Assembly (NCBI GenBank): GCA_004352715.1 | Contig: SCFE01000064.1 | Location: 399,132-463,131 of the forward strand | Length of the DNA stretch: 64,000 bases | Direction of reading: 5' to 3' | Source: Hofstenia miamia | Lineage: Eukaryota > Xenacoelomorpha > Acoela | Part shown: positions 46,590-59,430 of the stretch, in pieces | Numbering within the stretch: the stretch's first letter is position 1 | Layout: each line of letters opens with the position of its first letter | The notes under the pieces: generated by a model | Told to the model about the DNA's origin: nothing | Databases searched by the model: none | Seen by the model: only the letters and a program-made list of their open reading frames with translations | Translations under genes and position numbers: made by a program

Positions 46590-49500
46590 GTAAGACTTTA
46601 GAAGTTGATACATGTATAAATGTATTTGTCTTTGATTTCTTTTACAAGATCATTAAGCTGCAATTTACTCAGTGAAGTAGCTCTAGAATATTTCACTTTC
46701 TTAAGCTTATTTAAATATATTTCACAAAAAAATTATGACATTCCTTTTCTGAATTATTTGCATGTTAAGTATATGCCCCATATATTAGAGTAATTTTGCT
46801 GTAGTGATTATTACTTGAACACCTGTATTACAAACACAAAATCTTTCTGCAGCATAATAACAATATCTCAAGCATAGTAGTGTAGCACTTGAAATTAATT
46901 CTAAAGTTAGTTTCTATACACCAGCAATAATCAGATAAAATTCGACATTTACCTGTGCATGCATTTACCAAAATCCACAGTGCAATTATGCTACTCTAGA
47001 ATTCTCATTTACTAAATATCAATATCCAAATATAGATATTCTTTATGGTTAATATTACCTTAAGCTGTTTCTAAAATGTCTGTGCAAATTGCTTTAGTGA
47101 TATGAATCAATTGTAAAATTACTTTATACATGTGCTATACTAGTACTTATATTTAATCAGTTTCAATAACAATATTTTTGTAGGTGAATGCTACTTTAAT
47201 CTCTTTCTAAATTGTCTTCAATAATTGCTTGAATGATACCCTATATAAATCTATTATTAAAACCAAATGAACCCTTGCATCACATATATTTTGACCCATG
47301 TTATAAAATTATTTTACTAATTTTGCAAAATATTATTAGATGAAGATAAGCTGTATCTATGAGATATTCACAAGAATTTTAGAAGGAACTTACAAATTAT
47401 GCATAAACAAGTATTTTTATAATTACTGCATCATACTATTGTTGGAATATAGCTGTTTTGTATTGAGTCATTGTTGAGATGAGTAATTTAAATTTAGTTT
47501 TTCATTGTGAAGAACTAGAACAAACAATATTGCTCACTGGGGAAACAATTTGAGTATTTCCCAAAATAGCACTTGCATAACTACTCTCTTCTTTCAAAAA
47601 GTAATCTTGAAGCAGTCTGTTTAATTACATTTACATTGGCTCATCTCCAGATAATTTCAAGTTGCTCACTTTGAAGCTTTGTAATATTGAAGTGCCATAG
47701 AGGTTGATAGTTGTTTCAGTGAACACAAATTACAACAGCTTATAGTTGTTTTGACAATCTTGTTGAAAAGTTAAAGATGTTAATTGCCGTAATGTTAGTA
47801 TTATAGAAAACATAAACATTTGCAAATGGAACAAATTTGTTAATTGCCTTTTTTATTTGCACATGAATCTTAGCCATATATTTTAAACTTTACTAAAATA
47901 TATTCCAGAATAGAAGTATTTTGGTTATTCAAAGAATTCAGGTTCAAATACAAACAATACCAAATAACAGTCTTATCTAAGTGTAATTATATGTTAAATA
48001 GAGAGATGTATGAACATGTCCCAGTGCTGTACTACCTCATCCACTCCTAAAATTTACACTCTTTGAAGGAAGTCTATTAAATAACACCCAGTTTTCGTCT
48101 TCCGCTGCCCAGTACTTCATCTAAGCCGCTGTTCTGTTGTTTTCAATAAGATCAATAATTACTTTACCACAAACCATTCCATCTTCCTTATTGCATGGTG
48201 ACAAATTGTGTGGGACCAATATGGAACAAACGTTCCGCATGCACAAATTGTTTATAAAATGTTCCTTACAGTGTCTTTATAATATACAAGGTTTGTGTTC
48301 AATGCTGACTGCTTTCACTAGATGGCATTGGTATAATAAAAATTTTAACTTGAATTTACTTTAAAGATCTTTGAAGTTTTATAAAGTATTTTGAAGTATT
48401 AAAATTTTTTTTAAAGTTTATTACACTTCTTTGAAGTACTTTTAAGTTTTTCATTGAATGTATGACCAGGGTAGACATGGCAAAGTTATCAGATAGTTGC
48501 CGCAATGACTGGCATGGCTCATTGTCAAATGACTTTTTTATGTTTCAATAGATTGCGGTGTAGTCAATGAGGTTGGCTGACCACTTCTAGGCTCATGCAT
48601 ACAGGTGCTTCGGTTTCCTTCACTACTGCTGACACCAGCGGAAGACGGTGGCCAAGGACGCTATATTGTTCATTGATGTGCTGACTAATTGATTGTAGAT
48701 TACTGTGCAGCCCATGGAGCGATATTCTAGATAAACATAAGCACACTGATTTTCACTAGTAATAGTCATCAATAAAATATTTGCTGTGCCCAATAAAATT
48801 CAAATTCTAATTGAGTATTAGAATATTATTTGAAAGATTTGTGGTCAACGACCACTATACACATGAAGGAGCATTAAATTCTGATTGGCTATGTGAATCA
48901 GTGGTATGAAAAATATCTCCCTACTATGCACAATAGAAAGACTAACTTATTAGACACACCAAATATATTGCTGGATGACCTGCAAGGTTCAGCCTATTAC
49001 ATACATCTATTACTTTTAAATAATGAATGCTTGTAAAAACTAAATCTAAAAAATTTCCTAATTTGAGACTAATTAATTGTAGTGGGTAACTCAATAAAAT
49101 TCATTTCTTTTATTTGGCTAATACTCACTATCTCATGTATACTGAGGCATCTTAAGATCACCTCCAATAAATATGTGTTGGCTAAATTTACTTACACAAT
49201 TTTTGTTTCATCAACTGACCTGTATGATAAACTTAGTGATCAGACAATGACCTACTTTAGCTTGATACGGTGGTGTAATTGTTTTGTGGTTTTGTAATGA
49301 GATTACAGACAAACCTTTGTCGTTTTTACTCAAATGGAACAAGGATTGTCTCACGTATTGTATTTTAGTCCTGGTACCCGGACTCCCGTTGAAAATCTAT
49401 TGTAATTCAAAATGATTTTGTGTAAGAAAATTGGCTATGCACTCGGTGTATCTTAACATCATTTTTAACGAATATCTTAAAATAAATTTATGACCGTGTT

Positions 49501-49640
49501 GCATTGTTGTGAGCTTGTTGTGTGGCTGCAGCAGGCTTTTATTGTTGTCTTGTGACGGTTATTGCGCACAGAATGGCAAACCGTGTTTTTGTCAATTTTA
49601 TCTTTATTTCTGGAATTTTTTTCAATAATGTACTTAAATG
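46590..49640. other. Long intron, AT-rich
   Basis: No exon with Ig features is visible between the two Ig exons in this part. A perfect 12-base inverted pair (CGTCTTCCGCTG at 48096-48107 and its complement at 48636-48647) encloses an AT-rich stretch. A pair of open frames near 48137 and 48746 has no recognisable content. Confidence 0.4.
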
Positions 49641-50305
49641 TAGCGTTTAACACTAACTAGCTTTATTTAGTTTGAACTGTGAGTACAGTGCATAATATTT
49701 ATATACAAATATTTACAAAGCAATATATATATATATATATATACACTATGTTACTGTACAACACTACAAACTAAAGCTAAAAAAGATAAGGTTAAAAAGC
49801 TGCAATAAAACAAAAGGACACGCACAAAAAAAACAAATATAAAATTTTATAATATTTACAAGATATTAACTGCATTTTACATTCCGCCACACGTAAATTT
49901 TTTTTGAAGAACCTAGTTTGTATTGAGCTGCAAGTAAATTTTCCATTAGTAGGCGTTTAAATTGATTGAAGGTTGAAGCATTTCGTATTTTTATATCTAA
50001 TGAATTCCATAGCTGACAAGCAGTTGCAGTAAATGAAGAGTTCCAAATTTTTGTTTTAGATTGGATATTGTTTATACAGGTTTTATTTCGCTCATGAAAA
50101 TGGAGATATTTCTTGAAAAACATTGTATATGCTGTTAGAGAATATATGTATTTGTACATGTTTACAAGGCTGCAGTAAATAGTATGGTATCTAGGAGCTA
50201 AAATTTGAATTTCGTTGATTTTATGGCTGGTTTGTTGCTTTCTCACGGTGAACATTGTTGCAATAGACCAGTTAAATGTCTTATTTATTTGTTCTGACTG
50301 TGCAG
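49640..50305 (-). pseudogene. LINE 3' end (RT C-terminus and 3' UTR), 5'-truncated
   Basis: On the minus strand, an open frame from the N at 50306 down to 49866 ends in ATACQLWNSLDIKIRN and FNQFKRLLMENLL, the C-terminal WN-then-FK pattern of CR1/Jockey-type LINE proteins. A 3' UTR with a short (TA)n (49722-49742) follows to about 49640. The same 3' UTR reappears at 54133-54365. The 5' break coincides with the single N and with the start of the duplicated exon block. Confidence 0.68.
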
Positions 50306-50402
50306 NATAAATGTAAAAAATACCTCTGTTTCTCCACATGCATTTGCATATGCTGTCAAGTCATAAATGTATAATTAATACGCTAAGCAGTGTTATATTT
50401 AG

Positions 50403-50663
50403 GAAAACCTAATATTGAAAAGATAAATCCATCCTTATCAACGTATGACTGCATCAAGCAGAGAAGTTCTAATCTTATTGTTAAAGGATATCCTGAACCA
50501 AGTTGTCAGACGAATGACAAATATTTCAATATTACGAAAAAGGAAGGATCATACAATGTGGTTGCTTTGGAAATATTAAGCTTAAGTTCTTATAATTTTC
50601 AAATTTCTTGTGAGAATTCTGAGGGCATTGACTCTAAAGAATTCTCAGTAAATAACACATGTG
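50403..50663 (+). CDS. Four-Cys Ig-like module exon 1
   Basis: A 261-base, phase 1-1 exon between TATTTAG and GTAAGTC, 87 codons. Landmarks: STYDC (Cys 17), GYPEPSCQTND (Cys 35), FQISCENSEG (Cys 70), VNNTC (Cys 87). The pattern G-x-P-x-P before Cys 35 and the ISC-N-x-x-G block fit an I-set Ig domain, but the core Trp position is Cys, and a further Cys closes the module, so a second disulfide (35-87) is likely besides 17-70. NIT and NNT are possible glycosylation sites. The role is probably in an extracellular receptor or adhesion protein. A copy differing by one residue (Ser to Thr near the end) is at 54714. Confidence 0.8.
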
Positions 50664-51279
50664 GTAAGTCATATCTACATCACGTAAAATGTTTTCACTC
50701 TTCAAAAAGTTTCAGATTTGATAAATAACTTACTTGGTGAATGACTATTACTGATATGTGGGTATGTGTTCGTATTTTGGGGCTTTGAACTACTTATGGT
50801 TTGGCCAACGTACAACCATAATTCGCGGCCAATGGCCTGCTATGTCTTAAGCTCTTATGTCTGTAACCAGCCACGATTTTAAAACTCATATATTGATAGT
50901 AGCAGAACAAAAATTTAAAATTTGTTGTTGTTGCAGACGGAATAAAACAGGGATTATCCTTATTAGAATGATGAGTTAAATTCAAGGCGAACGTAGGTCC
51001 AGATAATTTTTTAGTAATGTGGTGAATATTATTTACAATAAACATTTTGCGGGCGAGAATGGCTGCTATACCAAATTCAGGGCAGGTCTATAGCCCTTAA
51101 CATGAAGGCAGCTCCCGGTCAAGTATCTACTAAAAATTAGCTGTGGTTATATTCTGCCAAAATAAAGCATCGGAAAAACTGATATTTACCATTGCTCTGA
51201 TGACACATGCATCATTAGAACATCGAAAATATAATTTACATCACTACACATTTGATTATACTCAAATTATATTACATTA

Positions 51280-51610
51280 AGCATGTTAATATAAATAGAG
51301 AGAAAATTAATGCAAATAAAACTCAATTTATTATATTTTCTGAGCAGATATGAAAAGATTTCTGAGAATATCAAAATTAACCTATATAGAAATTTAATTG
51401 AGCAATGTAAATAGGTGTGTTATTTAGGAGTAACAATTGATAAAGATTAGTTAGTTAGATTTGTGTTGCAATTTAAGAAAAATGGCGTCTGGGATTAAAC
51501 ATTTACTTCAATTACACCCTCTAAGTAAATCATTTTACAAATTGGTTATTAATTCTTTTGTAGTGAGTGAATTCAGTTATTGATCCTTGTACAATGTGTG
51601 AAATTCTCTA
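51280..51610 (+). pseudogene. Decayed CR1/Jockey-type LINE scrap (in left duplicate)
   Basis: Frameshifted plus-strand text (INANKTQFIIF, KMASGIKHL-like, SFVVSEF) matches the LINE at 61150-62514 (KINIEKTQFIIF, KMASGIRYLYHL). The same scrap is at 55590-55920 in the right copy. Confidence 0.55.
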
Positions 51611-51782
51611 AAAAAAATTTAAGGCGTTCATAACTCACTAAATATCAAACCTATCTAAAATCGGAAAACTACACTGAAAAACAAATCGTCTCCTTCTTCA
51701 TCCTTGAGTCGCACCCAATCATGCGACTTTTCAAGTACTCTGTAACGGTATATATTATGACAGGTAAATATGAGTCAGATTT

Positions 51783-51815
<33 letters not shown>

Positions 51816-52729
51816 TTAAATTTATATATATATTCGCTATTTGCTGCGTTTTGAGGTATTTGCATTCGTCATTTGTAAAATTGTGTACGTTGATGGTTTA
51901 TGCAACTAATTGTCTACGGTGAGCATCATTTTCAGGGCTCTAAGTTTATTCTGTCCCCTATTTTTGCCCCCTAAACTTTTTTCGTCATTAGATACAATAA
52001 CACTAAATATTGGTAAGCTTTTACAAAATTGACTTTTCTTTTAATATGCCAAAACAAAGTATTGATAATTTTTTCTGATGAAAATGTGTTTTGAAAGCAT
52101 GAATAGGTGAATACCAACATTATTTAAAAAAAATCATTTAAAAATAACAATACACATTTCATATGGTTAAAACCGCTTTTAAGCTATAATCATTTAAAAA
52201 TATTTTTATATGATAATGAAAAAGTTTCAAAAAACTACCCAGGCGGCTTACGTTTAAACCTACGTCCACTAAGCACTGTAATTGGAAAATTGAATTTTTT
52301 GACGTCGGAGTTGCTCATTAGTTGCGGGGCATGGCCAGCAGATTCCAAAGCGCAGCAGCATGAATGCCTAGTCTTACTGTATTGCAGCACAAGGTTTTTT
52401 GCAATTTACAGATTAAAAATTGTGTATTTTTTTATTGAAATGCGATTAAAGTGTTTTCATTTTTCATATTATTTATAAGTTTAGGTATATATTAAATATA
52501 TAACTATAATTAATAAAAGTTATCAAAGAATGAAATATTATTATTTTACATAGTTTACAAATATTTTTAAAAAGTGTCCAATGGACATGAATTTTTTTGC
52601 AAATTTTCAGTTCAAATCAAGTTTAAACATCGAATTTACGAAATTTTGTTGTTTGGAAGATCCTAAACCCTATTTTAGCCATCTGATATATTAAATTAAT
52701 AATATTATATATAGGTTTAGTTACACGAA

Positions 52730-53729
52730 NNNNNNNNNNNNNNNNNNNNNNNNNNNNNNNNNNNNNNNNNNNNNNNNNNNNNNNNNNNNNNNNNNNNNNN
52801 NNNNNNNNNNNNNNNNNNNNNNNNNNNNNNNNNNNNNNNNNNNNNNNNNNNNNNNNNNNNNNNNNNNNNNNNNNNNNNNNNNNNNNNNNNNNNNNNNNNN
52901 NNNNNNNNNNNNNNNNNNNNNNNNNNNNNNNNNNNNNNNNNNNNNNNNNNNNNNNNNNNNNNNNNNNNNNNNNNNNNNNNNNNNNNNNNNNNNNNNNNNN
53001 NNNNNNNNNNNNNNNNNNNNNNNNNNNNNNNNNNNNNNNNNNNNNNNNNNNNNNNNNNNNNNNNNNNNNNNNNNNNNNNNNNNNNNNNNNNNNNNNNNNN
53101 NNNNNNNNNNNNNNNNNNNNNNNNNNNNNNNNNNNNNNNNNNNNNNNNNNNNNNNNNNNNNNNNNNNNNNNNNNNNNNNNNNNNNNNNNNNNNNNNNNNN
53201 NNNNNNNNNNNNNNNNNNNNNNNNNNNNNNNNNNNNNNNNNNNNNNNNNNNNNNNNNNNNNNNNNNNNNNNNNNNNNNNNNNNNNNNNNNNNNNNNNNNN
53301 NNNNNNNNNNNNNNNNNNNNNNNNNNNNNNNNNNNNNNNNNNNNNNNNNNNNNNNNNNNNNNNNNNNNNNNNNNNNNNNNNNNNNNNNNNNNNNNNNNNN
53401 NNNNNNNNNNNNNNNNNNNNNNNNNNNNNNNNNNNNNNNNNNNNNNNNNNNNNNNNNNNNNNNNNNNNNNNNNNNNNNNNNNNNNNNNNNNNNNNNNNNN
53501 NNNNNNNNNNNNNNNNNNNNNNNNNNNNNNNNNNNNNNNNNNNNNNNNNNNNNNNNNNNNNNNNNNNNNNNNNNNNNNNNNNNNNNNNNNNNNNNNNNNN
53601 NNNNNNNNNNNNNNNNNNNNNNNNNNNNNNNNNNNNNNNNNNNNNNNNNNNNNNNNNNNNNNNNNNNNNNNNNNNNNNNNNNNNNNNNNNNNNNNNNNNN
53701 NNNNNNNNNNNNNNNNNNNNNNNNNNNNN
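52730..53729. other. Assembly gap, exactly 1,000 N
   Basis: 1,000 undetermined bases, a placeholder length. It truncates the left duplicate at the position homologous to about 57170. Confidence 0.99.
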
Positions 53730-54132
53730 CAAAAACACTTTTTTGTAGTATTTCACTTTGCAAAATAATATGAAATTCTTAAAAAACACCATTTGAGAAA
53801 AAGTAAGGCTATGCAATTATCGTTCTGTGCAAGTTCAATCAATATATTGAAAGCAAACTTTGCCAATATTAATTCCATTATAAAATGTGCTCATAAATAT
53901 TTATGAAGAATTCAAATGGTTCTCTCATTTTCATCAATTCTTTTTTATTACAACCCAAATATTGCATTAAATTTTTCGAAAAAGAATGTATGCATAAAAA
54001 GAAAAATTGAAATATTTAGTATTCTGCAAGATAATATTTGTTGTTTTGCCTTAATATTTTGAAAGGTTAAAGTTCTTCAAATTAAGGACTTTTATGAGCA
54101 ATTTATAATTGCACCCCTGAACTATATAAGAT

Positions 54133-54365
54133 GTAACACTAACTAGCTTTATTTAGTTTGAACTGTGAGTACAGTGCATAATATTTATATACAAATATTT
54201 ACAAAGCAATATATATATATATACACTATGTTACTGTACAACACTACAAACTAAGGCTAAAAAAGATAAGGTTAAAAAGCTGCAATAAAACAAAAGGACA
54301 CGCACAAACAAAACAAATATAAAATTTTAAAATATTTACAAGATATTAACTGCATTTTACATTCC
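54133..54365 (-). repeat. LINE 3' UTR, second copy
   Basis: It is nearly identical to 49646-49885 (TAACACTAACTAGCTTTATT, a (TA)n, AAAAGGACACGCACAAA). It lacks the coding part present in the first copy and is separated from the duplicated block by 253 bases that the left copy does not have. Confidence 0.8.
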
Positions 54366-54713
54366 TCTAAAATTTGTACTAATGATATCTTGAAGTTAAA
54401 AATATATATAAATATACAAAGTTTGAAATTTACTGAAAATTTTCATATAATTCGATATTTCTTGATAAAATGAGGTTAAGAAATCTACATAATTTATTAA
54501 ATGAAGCTTTTCCTTGTTTTTTTCAGAAATTTTAATTGTTTGAGTTTATCTAAATTTGAAGTAATGTATGCTTCACTCAACACTCTTAAATATTTTTAAA
54601 ATAAATGTATTCCTGTAATAAATGTAAAAAATACCTCTGTTTCTCCACATGCATTTGCATATGCTGTCAAGTCATAAATGTATAATTAATACGCTAAGCA
54701 GTGTTATATTTAG

Positions 54714-54974
54714 GAAAACCTAATATTGAAAAGATAAATCCATCCTTATCAACGTATGACTGCATCAAGCAGAGAAGTTCTAATCTTATTGTTAAAGGAT
54801 ATCCTGAACCAAGTTGTCAGACGAATGACAAATATTTCAATATTACGAAAAAGGAAGGATCATACAATGTGGTTGCTTTGGAAATATTAAGCTTAAGTTC
54901 TTATAATTTTCAAATTTCTTGTGAGAATTCTGAGGGCATTGACACTAAAGAATTCTCAGTAAATAACACATGTG
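54714..54974 (+). CDS. Four-Cys Ig-like module exon 2
   Basis: 261 bases, phase 1-1, nearly identical to 50403-50663: the only protein change seen is IDSKEF to IDTKEF. The acceptor and donor are also unchanged. If both copies are real, the protein has two almost identical adjacent domains. If the duplication is an unmerged haplotype, only one exists. Confidence 0.78.
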
Positions 54975-55589
54975 GTAAGTCATATCTACATCACGTAAAA
55001 TGTTTTCACTCTTCAAAAAGTTTCAGATTTGATAAATAACTTACTTGGTGAATGACTATTACTGATATGTGGGTATGTGTTCGTATTTTGGGGCTTTGAA
55101 CTACTTATGGTTTGGCCAACGTACAACCATAATTCGCGGCCAATGGCCTGCTATGTCTTAAGCTCTTATGTCTGTAACCAGCCACGATCTTAAAACTCAT
55201 ATATTGATAGTAGCAGAACAAAAATTTAAAATTTGTTGTTGTTGCAGACGGAATAAAACAGGGATTATCCTTATTAGAATGATGAGTTAAATTCAAGGCG
55301 AACGTAGGTCCAGATAATTTTTTAGTAATGTGGTGAATATTATTTACAATAAACATTTTGCGGGCGAGAATGGCTGCTATACCAAATTCAGGGCAGGTCT
55401 ATAGCCCTTAACATGAAGGCAGCTCCCGGTCAAGTATCTACTAAAAATTAGCTGTGGTTATATTCTGCCAAAATAAAGCATCGGCAAAACTGATATTTAC
55501 CATTGCTCTGATGACACATGCATCATTAGAACATCGAAAAATATAACTTACATCACTACACATTTGATTATACTCAAATTATATTACAT

Positions 55590-55920
55590 TAAGCATGTTA
55601 ATATAAATAGAGAGAAAATTAATGCAAATAAAACTCAATTTATTATATTTTCTGAGCAGATATGAAAAGATTTCTGAGAATATCAAAATTAACCTATATA
55701 GAAATTTAATTGAGCAATGTAAATAGGTGTGTTATTTAGGAGTAACAATTGATAAAGATTAGTTAGTTAGATTTGTGTTGCAGTTTAAGAAAAATGGCGT
55801 CTGGGATTAAAAATTTATTTCAATTACACCCTCTAAGTAAATCATTTTACAAATGGGTTATTAATTCTTTTGTAATGAGTGAATTCAGTTATTGATACTT
55901 GTACAATGTGTGAAATTCTC
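55590..55920 (+). pseudogene. Decayed CR1/Jockey-type LINE scrap (in right duplicate)
   Basis: Same content as 51280-51610, inherited through the duplication. Confidence 0.55.
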
Positions 55921-56094
55921 TAAAAAAAATTTAAGGCGTTCATAACTCACTAAATATCAAACCTATCTAAAATCGGAAAACTACACTGAAAAACAAATCG
56001 TCTCCTTCTTCATCCTTGAGTCGCACCCAATCATGCGACTTTTCAAGTACTCTGTAACGGTATATATTATGACAGGTAAATATGAGTCAGATTT

Positions 56095-56129
<35 letters not shown>

Positions 56130-57120
56130 ATATTTGTATATATATATACTCGCCATTTGCTGCGTTTTGAAGTAATTACATTCGTCATTTGTAAATTGTG
56201 CACGTTGGTGTTTTATGCAACTAATTGTCTACGGTGAGCATCATTTTGAGGGTTCTAAGTTTATTCTGTTCCCTATTTTTAGCCCCTAAACTTTTTCCGT
56301 CATTAGATACAAAAACACTAAATATTGGTAAGTTTAACAAAATTGAATTTTCTTTTAATATGCCAAAACAAAACGCAAGTATTGATAATTTTTCTGATGA
56401 AAATCGGTTTTGAAAGCATTAATAGGTAAATACAAACATTATTTTAAAAAAACTCATTTAAAATAACAATACGCATTTCATATGGTTAAAACATATGAAT
56501 AATTTAAAACGGAAAAAAAAAGCGACTTTCACATATCACGTGGTCCCAACAGATTGAGCATAGAATTAACAGCTTTTAAACTGTAATCGTTTAAAAAAAA
56601 TTTTTATATGAAAAAAAAATTTTCAAAAAACCACCCAGGCGTTTAAACATTCGTCCGCTAAGAACTGTAGTCTGCAAATTGAAGTTGTTGCTGGCTATGA
56701 CCTCTTTGTTTTATGTCGGAGTTGCCCATTAGTTGCGGGTTGTGGCCAGTGTATTTTAATACTCGAAATCATTAATGCCTAGTTTTACTGTATTGCAGCA
56801 CAACGTTTTTTCAAATTTACAGATTAAAAATATTTTATATTATTTATTTAAATGCAATTAAAGTGTTTTCATGTTTCATATTATTTATAAGTTTAGATAT
56901 ATATTAAATATATAACTATAATTAATAATAGTTATCAAAGAACGAAATATTATTATTTTACATAGTTTACACATTTTTTTCAAAAATGTCCAATTGACAT
57001 GAATTTTTTTGCAAATTTTCAATTCAATTCAAGTTTAAACATCGAATTTACGAAATTTTGTACTTTGGAATATCCTAAACCCTATTTTAGCCATCTGATA
57101 TATTAAATTAATAATATTAT

Positions 57121-57156
<36 letters not shown>

Positions 57157-57479
57157 TTAGTTACACGAACTCCAAAATCGCATTACATCTATAAATTTGT
57201 ATTTCAATTCTACAAAGTCAAATTTTGAATAAAAGCAGTAATTTTTTATTAAATGCTAAATATTTTTGAAAAATAGATAATGGAATTAAAACTGAAGTAA
57301 TTTATGGTTATCATAAACACAGAGAAATTCAATTCAATTATGCCTGATACCGTCAATTCATGCTTCCTAATGTGTGAAATGTAATTTTTTGTTGCTATAA
57401 AATTGTCACAAGGCATTCCCATTCACTTATTGAATTTTTACTATATTTATGTTCCTCAAACTAAATTCTTTTATTTTAG

Positions 57480-57737
57480 TAAAACCAACCATTGGAACCT
57501 TAGACATATCTGAATATGACTGCACAGAGGGAACAAAGTCTGAACTTACTGTTGATGGATATCCGGATTCAAAGTGTCAAACAAACGATACATATTTTAG
57601 TTTAACTGGAACTAATGGAAAATACTATGTGGTTAATACATCAGAAATTTTAACCTCAACATCTTACAACTTACGAATTTCTTGTAAAAATGCTTTGGGC
57701 AATCACACAAAAGTATTTTCCATAAATAATAATTGCA
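57480..57737 (+). CDS. Four-Cys Ig-like module exon 3
   Basis: 258 bases, phase 1-1, between TTATTTTAG and GTAAGTC, 86 codons. Landmarks: SEYDC, DGYPDSKCQTND, GKYYVVNTSEILTSTSYNL, RISCKNALGN, NNNC. It follows the same four-Cys plan as the neighbours with clear divergence from exons 1 and 2, and is closer to exon 4 (shared EILTST, KNA-GN-TK). NTS near the middle and NHT near the end are possible glycosylation sites. A purely extracellular role is inferred from the Cys pattern and glycosylation sites. Confidence 0.8.
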
Positions 57738-59430
57738 GTAAGTCATATTTATATAATTAAAAATGTATTTTGAAAACTAATTTTTAGGTTGCTACATAAC
57801 ACATATGAGAATATTGTAATGTTTCTAGACATGTATTTCACAATTGATTAGGAAGCTAAAATGTGTTAAATCATTTATTCTTTCATTCTATTCAACTATT
57901 AAAATAACATGCAATTATTATATGTATAATTTTTGACTTCTTCTAATTTTAATGTAATTTCTTACGTAATATATAAATAGAAGTCAATGCAAATTTATTG
58001 GAGCATATAATATAAATATGTGTGAGTGCATGTGCGTGGCTATCCAACGCTATACAAAATTTTCAAAATAGTGTACATTGTTATTTTCCCTAAGAATGAA
58101 TTGTCTATTAAAAGCTATTTTTTTCAAAAGTTCTTGTAATTTAATTCGATTGAAATTTCATTATCTATTATAGGTTATTCCATATTTTATTTGCTTTCTG
58201 GTGAAAACTATAAGAATTTTTATCTGAGTATAAAAAGCAATTCTATGTTTTTTGTGAGATTTCTGCATGTCAAGGAGAGAATATTAAAAATTGATTTTTT
58301 CAATATTTTGCTTTAGTTGATTATTTGAGAGATATATTGTTAAATTTTCGATAATCATTTTGCAGGCTTTTTTTGCCATGAAGGCATTTATATCACTACT
58401 TTTAAGAAAGGTATATTTTGCATATTGATAAATTTTACTCTTTTTTCAATTTGGGTTATGTCATTCAGCCCTACTCCAAAAATAGGCTCGTAGGTTGGTC
58501 CGTGCTGCATCCTAAGCCCGTTATGCCCGTAGGTAAATGCTTCTTAACTAAAATAGCTTGATATTGATAACACCTATCAATGTAGCTTAAATTAAAAACC
58601 AAATTAAGTGCAATAAATCATATTTAAGCCCCGTTTCAGAAGAAGTTCTCCCAATTGTCACAATAATTGACAACAGATCAAACATAGTGAAAATAATTTT
58701 AATGTTCTGCTGATTAATCAGGTACTGGAAATGAATTTTTATTTATCATAATAGTTCACTAAGCTTCTTGTATGATCTTGAAAAATAAATAAATTACATT
58801 AATTAAATTTAAATGATATGGAACGTAATAAGTTCACAACTTATGATTCTTAAATTACTATTTATATCTTAATGCTATGTCAGAAAGTGATAGTCAAATG
58901 AAACACTCTGATTTTGAAAATTGCAGTTAATTTTATGTGGCTCAGTGTAATATTTTATGTGTTATGTTGGAATTTTCGTTGTAAACTTACATGAAGGTTA
59001 GTTTTTCACGAAATACATATACGTAAATAAATATATAAAATAGATAGATACAAAATATGTATCCATAAATTGGCCTAGTCTATTTCAAAAAATGGTTTTG
59101 AGTCAGTATCTTCCAAGAAAAAACTTAAATTCTCGTATGCTTTGTCAGTGCCATACTAAAGAAGCCATATTAAAGAGAGACATACAAGGTATAGGCAGAA
59201 GGCAATGCATGGAGAATACTGGAGGAACACAGAAAAATGTGACAGAGAAGAAAGCAACAAGTGGTAAAAGAAGGCAGAACTAAAAAGAGAAACAGAAGCA
59301 CTGATAATGACAGCACAGGAGCAAGCAATAAAAACAAACTAAGTGAAGAGGCACATAGACTAAAGACCAGAAGTAAGTGATAAGCATAGGCCATGTAAGA
59401 AAGACTGTAAGACAGTCTTAATGTCAAAAA
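57738..59430. other. Intron after Ig exon 3
   Basis: AT-rich intron. A patch at about 58470-58560 resembles part of the intron after exons 1 and 2 (50800-50880), probably from an older shared duplication. A purine-rich patch (59165-59410) leaves the minus strand open with a leucine-rich frame, which I regard as compositional. Confidence 0.4.

Larger units (their letters stand above)
50307..52729. repeat. Tandem segmental duplication, left copy
   Basis: This block is repeated at 54619-57170. The first 1.5 kb (through about 51780) is nearly identical between copies. After the (TA)n tract the copies differ by many substitutions and indels. It includes Ig exon 50403-50663 and a decayed LINE scrap. 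It is cut on the right by the assembly gap at the point where the right copy continues (GTTACACGAA). Confidence 0.9.
54619..57170. repeat. Tandem segmental duplication, right copy
   Basis: Homologous to 50307-52729. It carries about 80 bases near 56500-56575 that the left copy lacks, and a longer (TA)n at 57125-57150. Past 57170 the sequence continues into the intron before Ig exon 57480. Confidence 0.9.

Noticed and set aside
48096-48647. Perfect 12-base inverted pair considered as ends of a small DNA transposon
   Set aside because: No target duplication or further terminal similarity beyond the 12 bases, and no relatives in the window.
50794-51045. An 83-codon minus-strand frame identical to 55105-55356
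   Set aside because: Its conservation is explained by the near-identical duplication; it has no motif, and it lies in an intron of the Ig gene.
52623-53816. A 397-codon minus-strand frame
   Set aside because: It is open only because it runs through the 1,000 N of the assembly gap.
59170-59427. Leucine-rich minus-strand frame resembling a membrane protein
   Set aside because: It is the complement of a purine-rich patch; no start context, splice site or homologue is visible.
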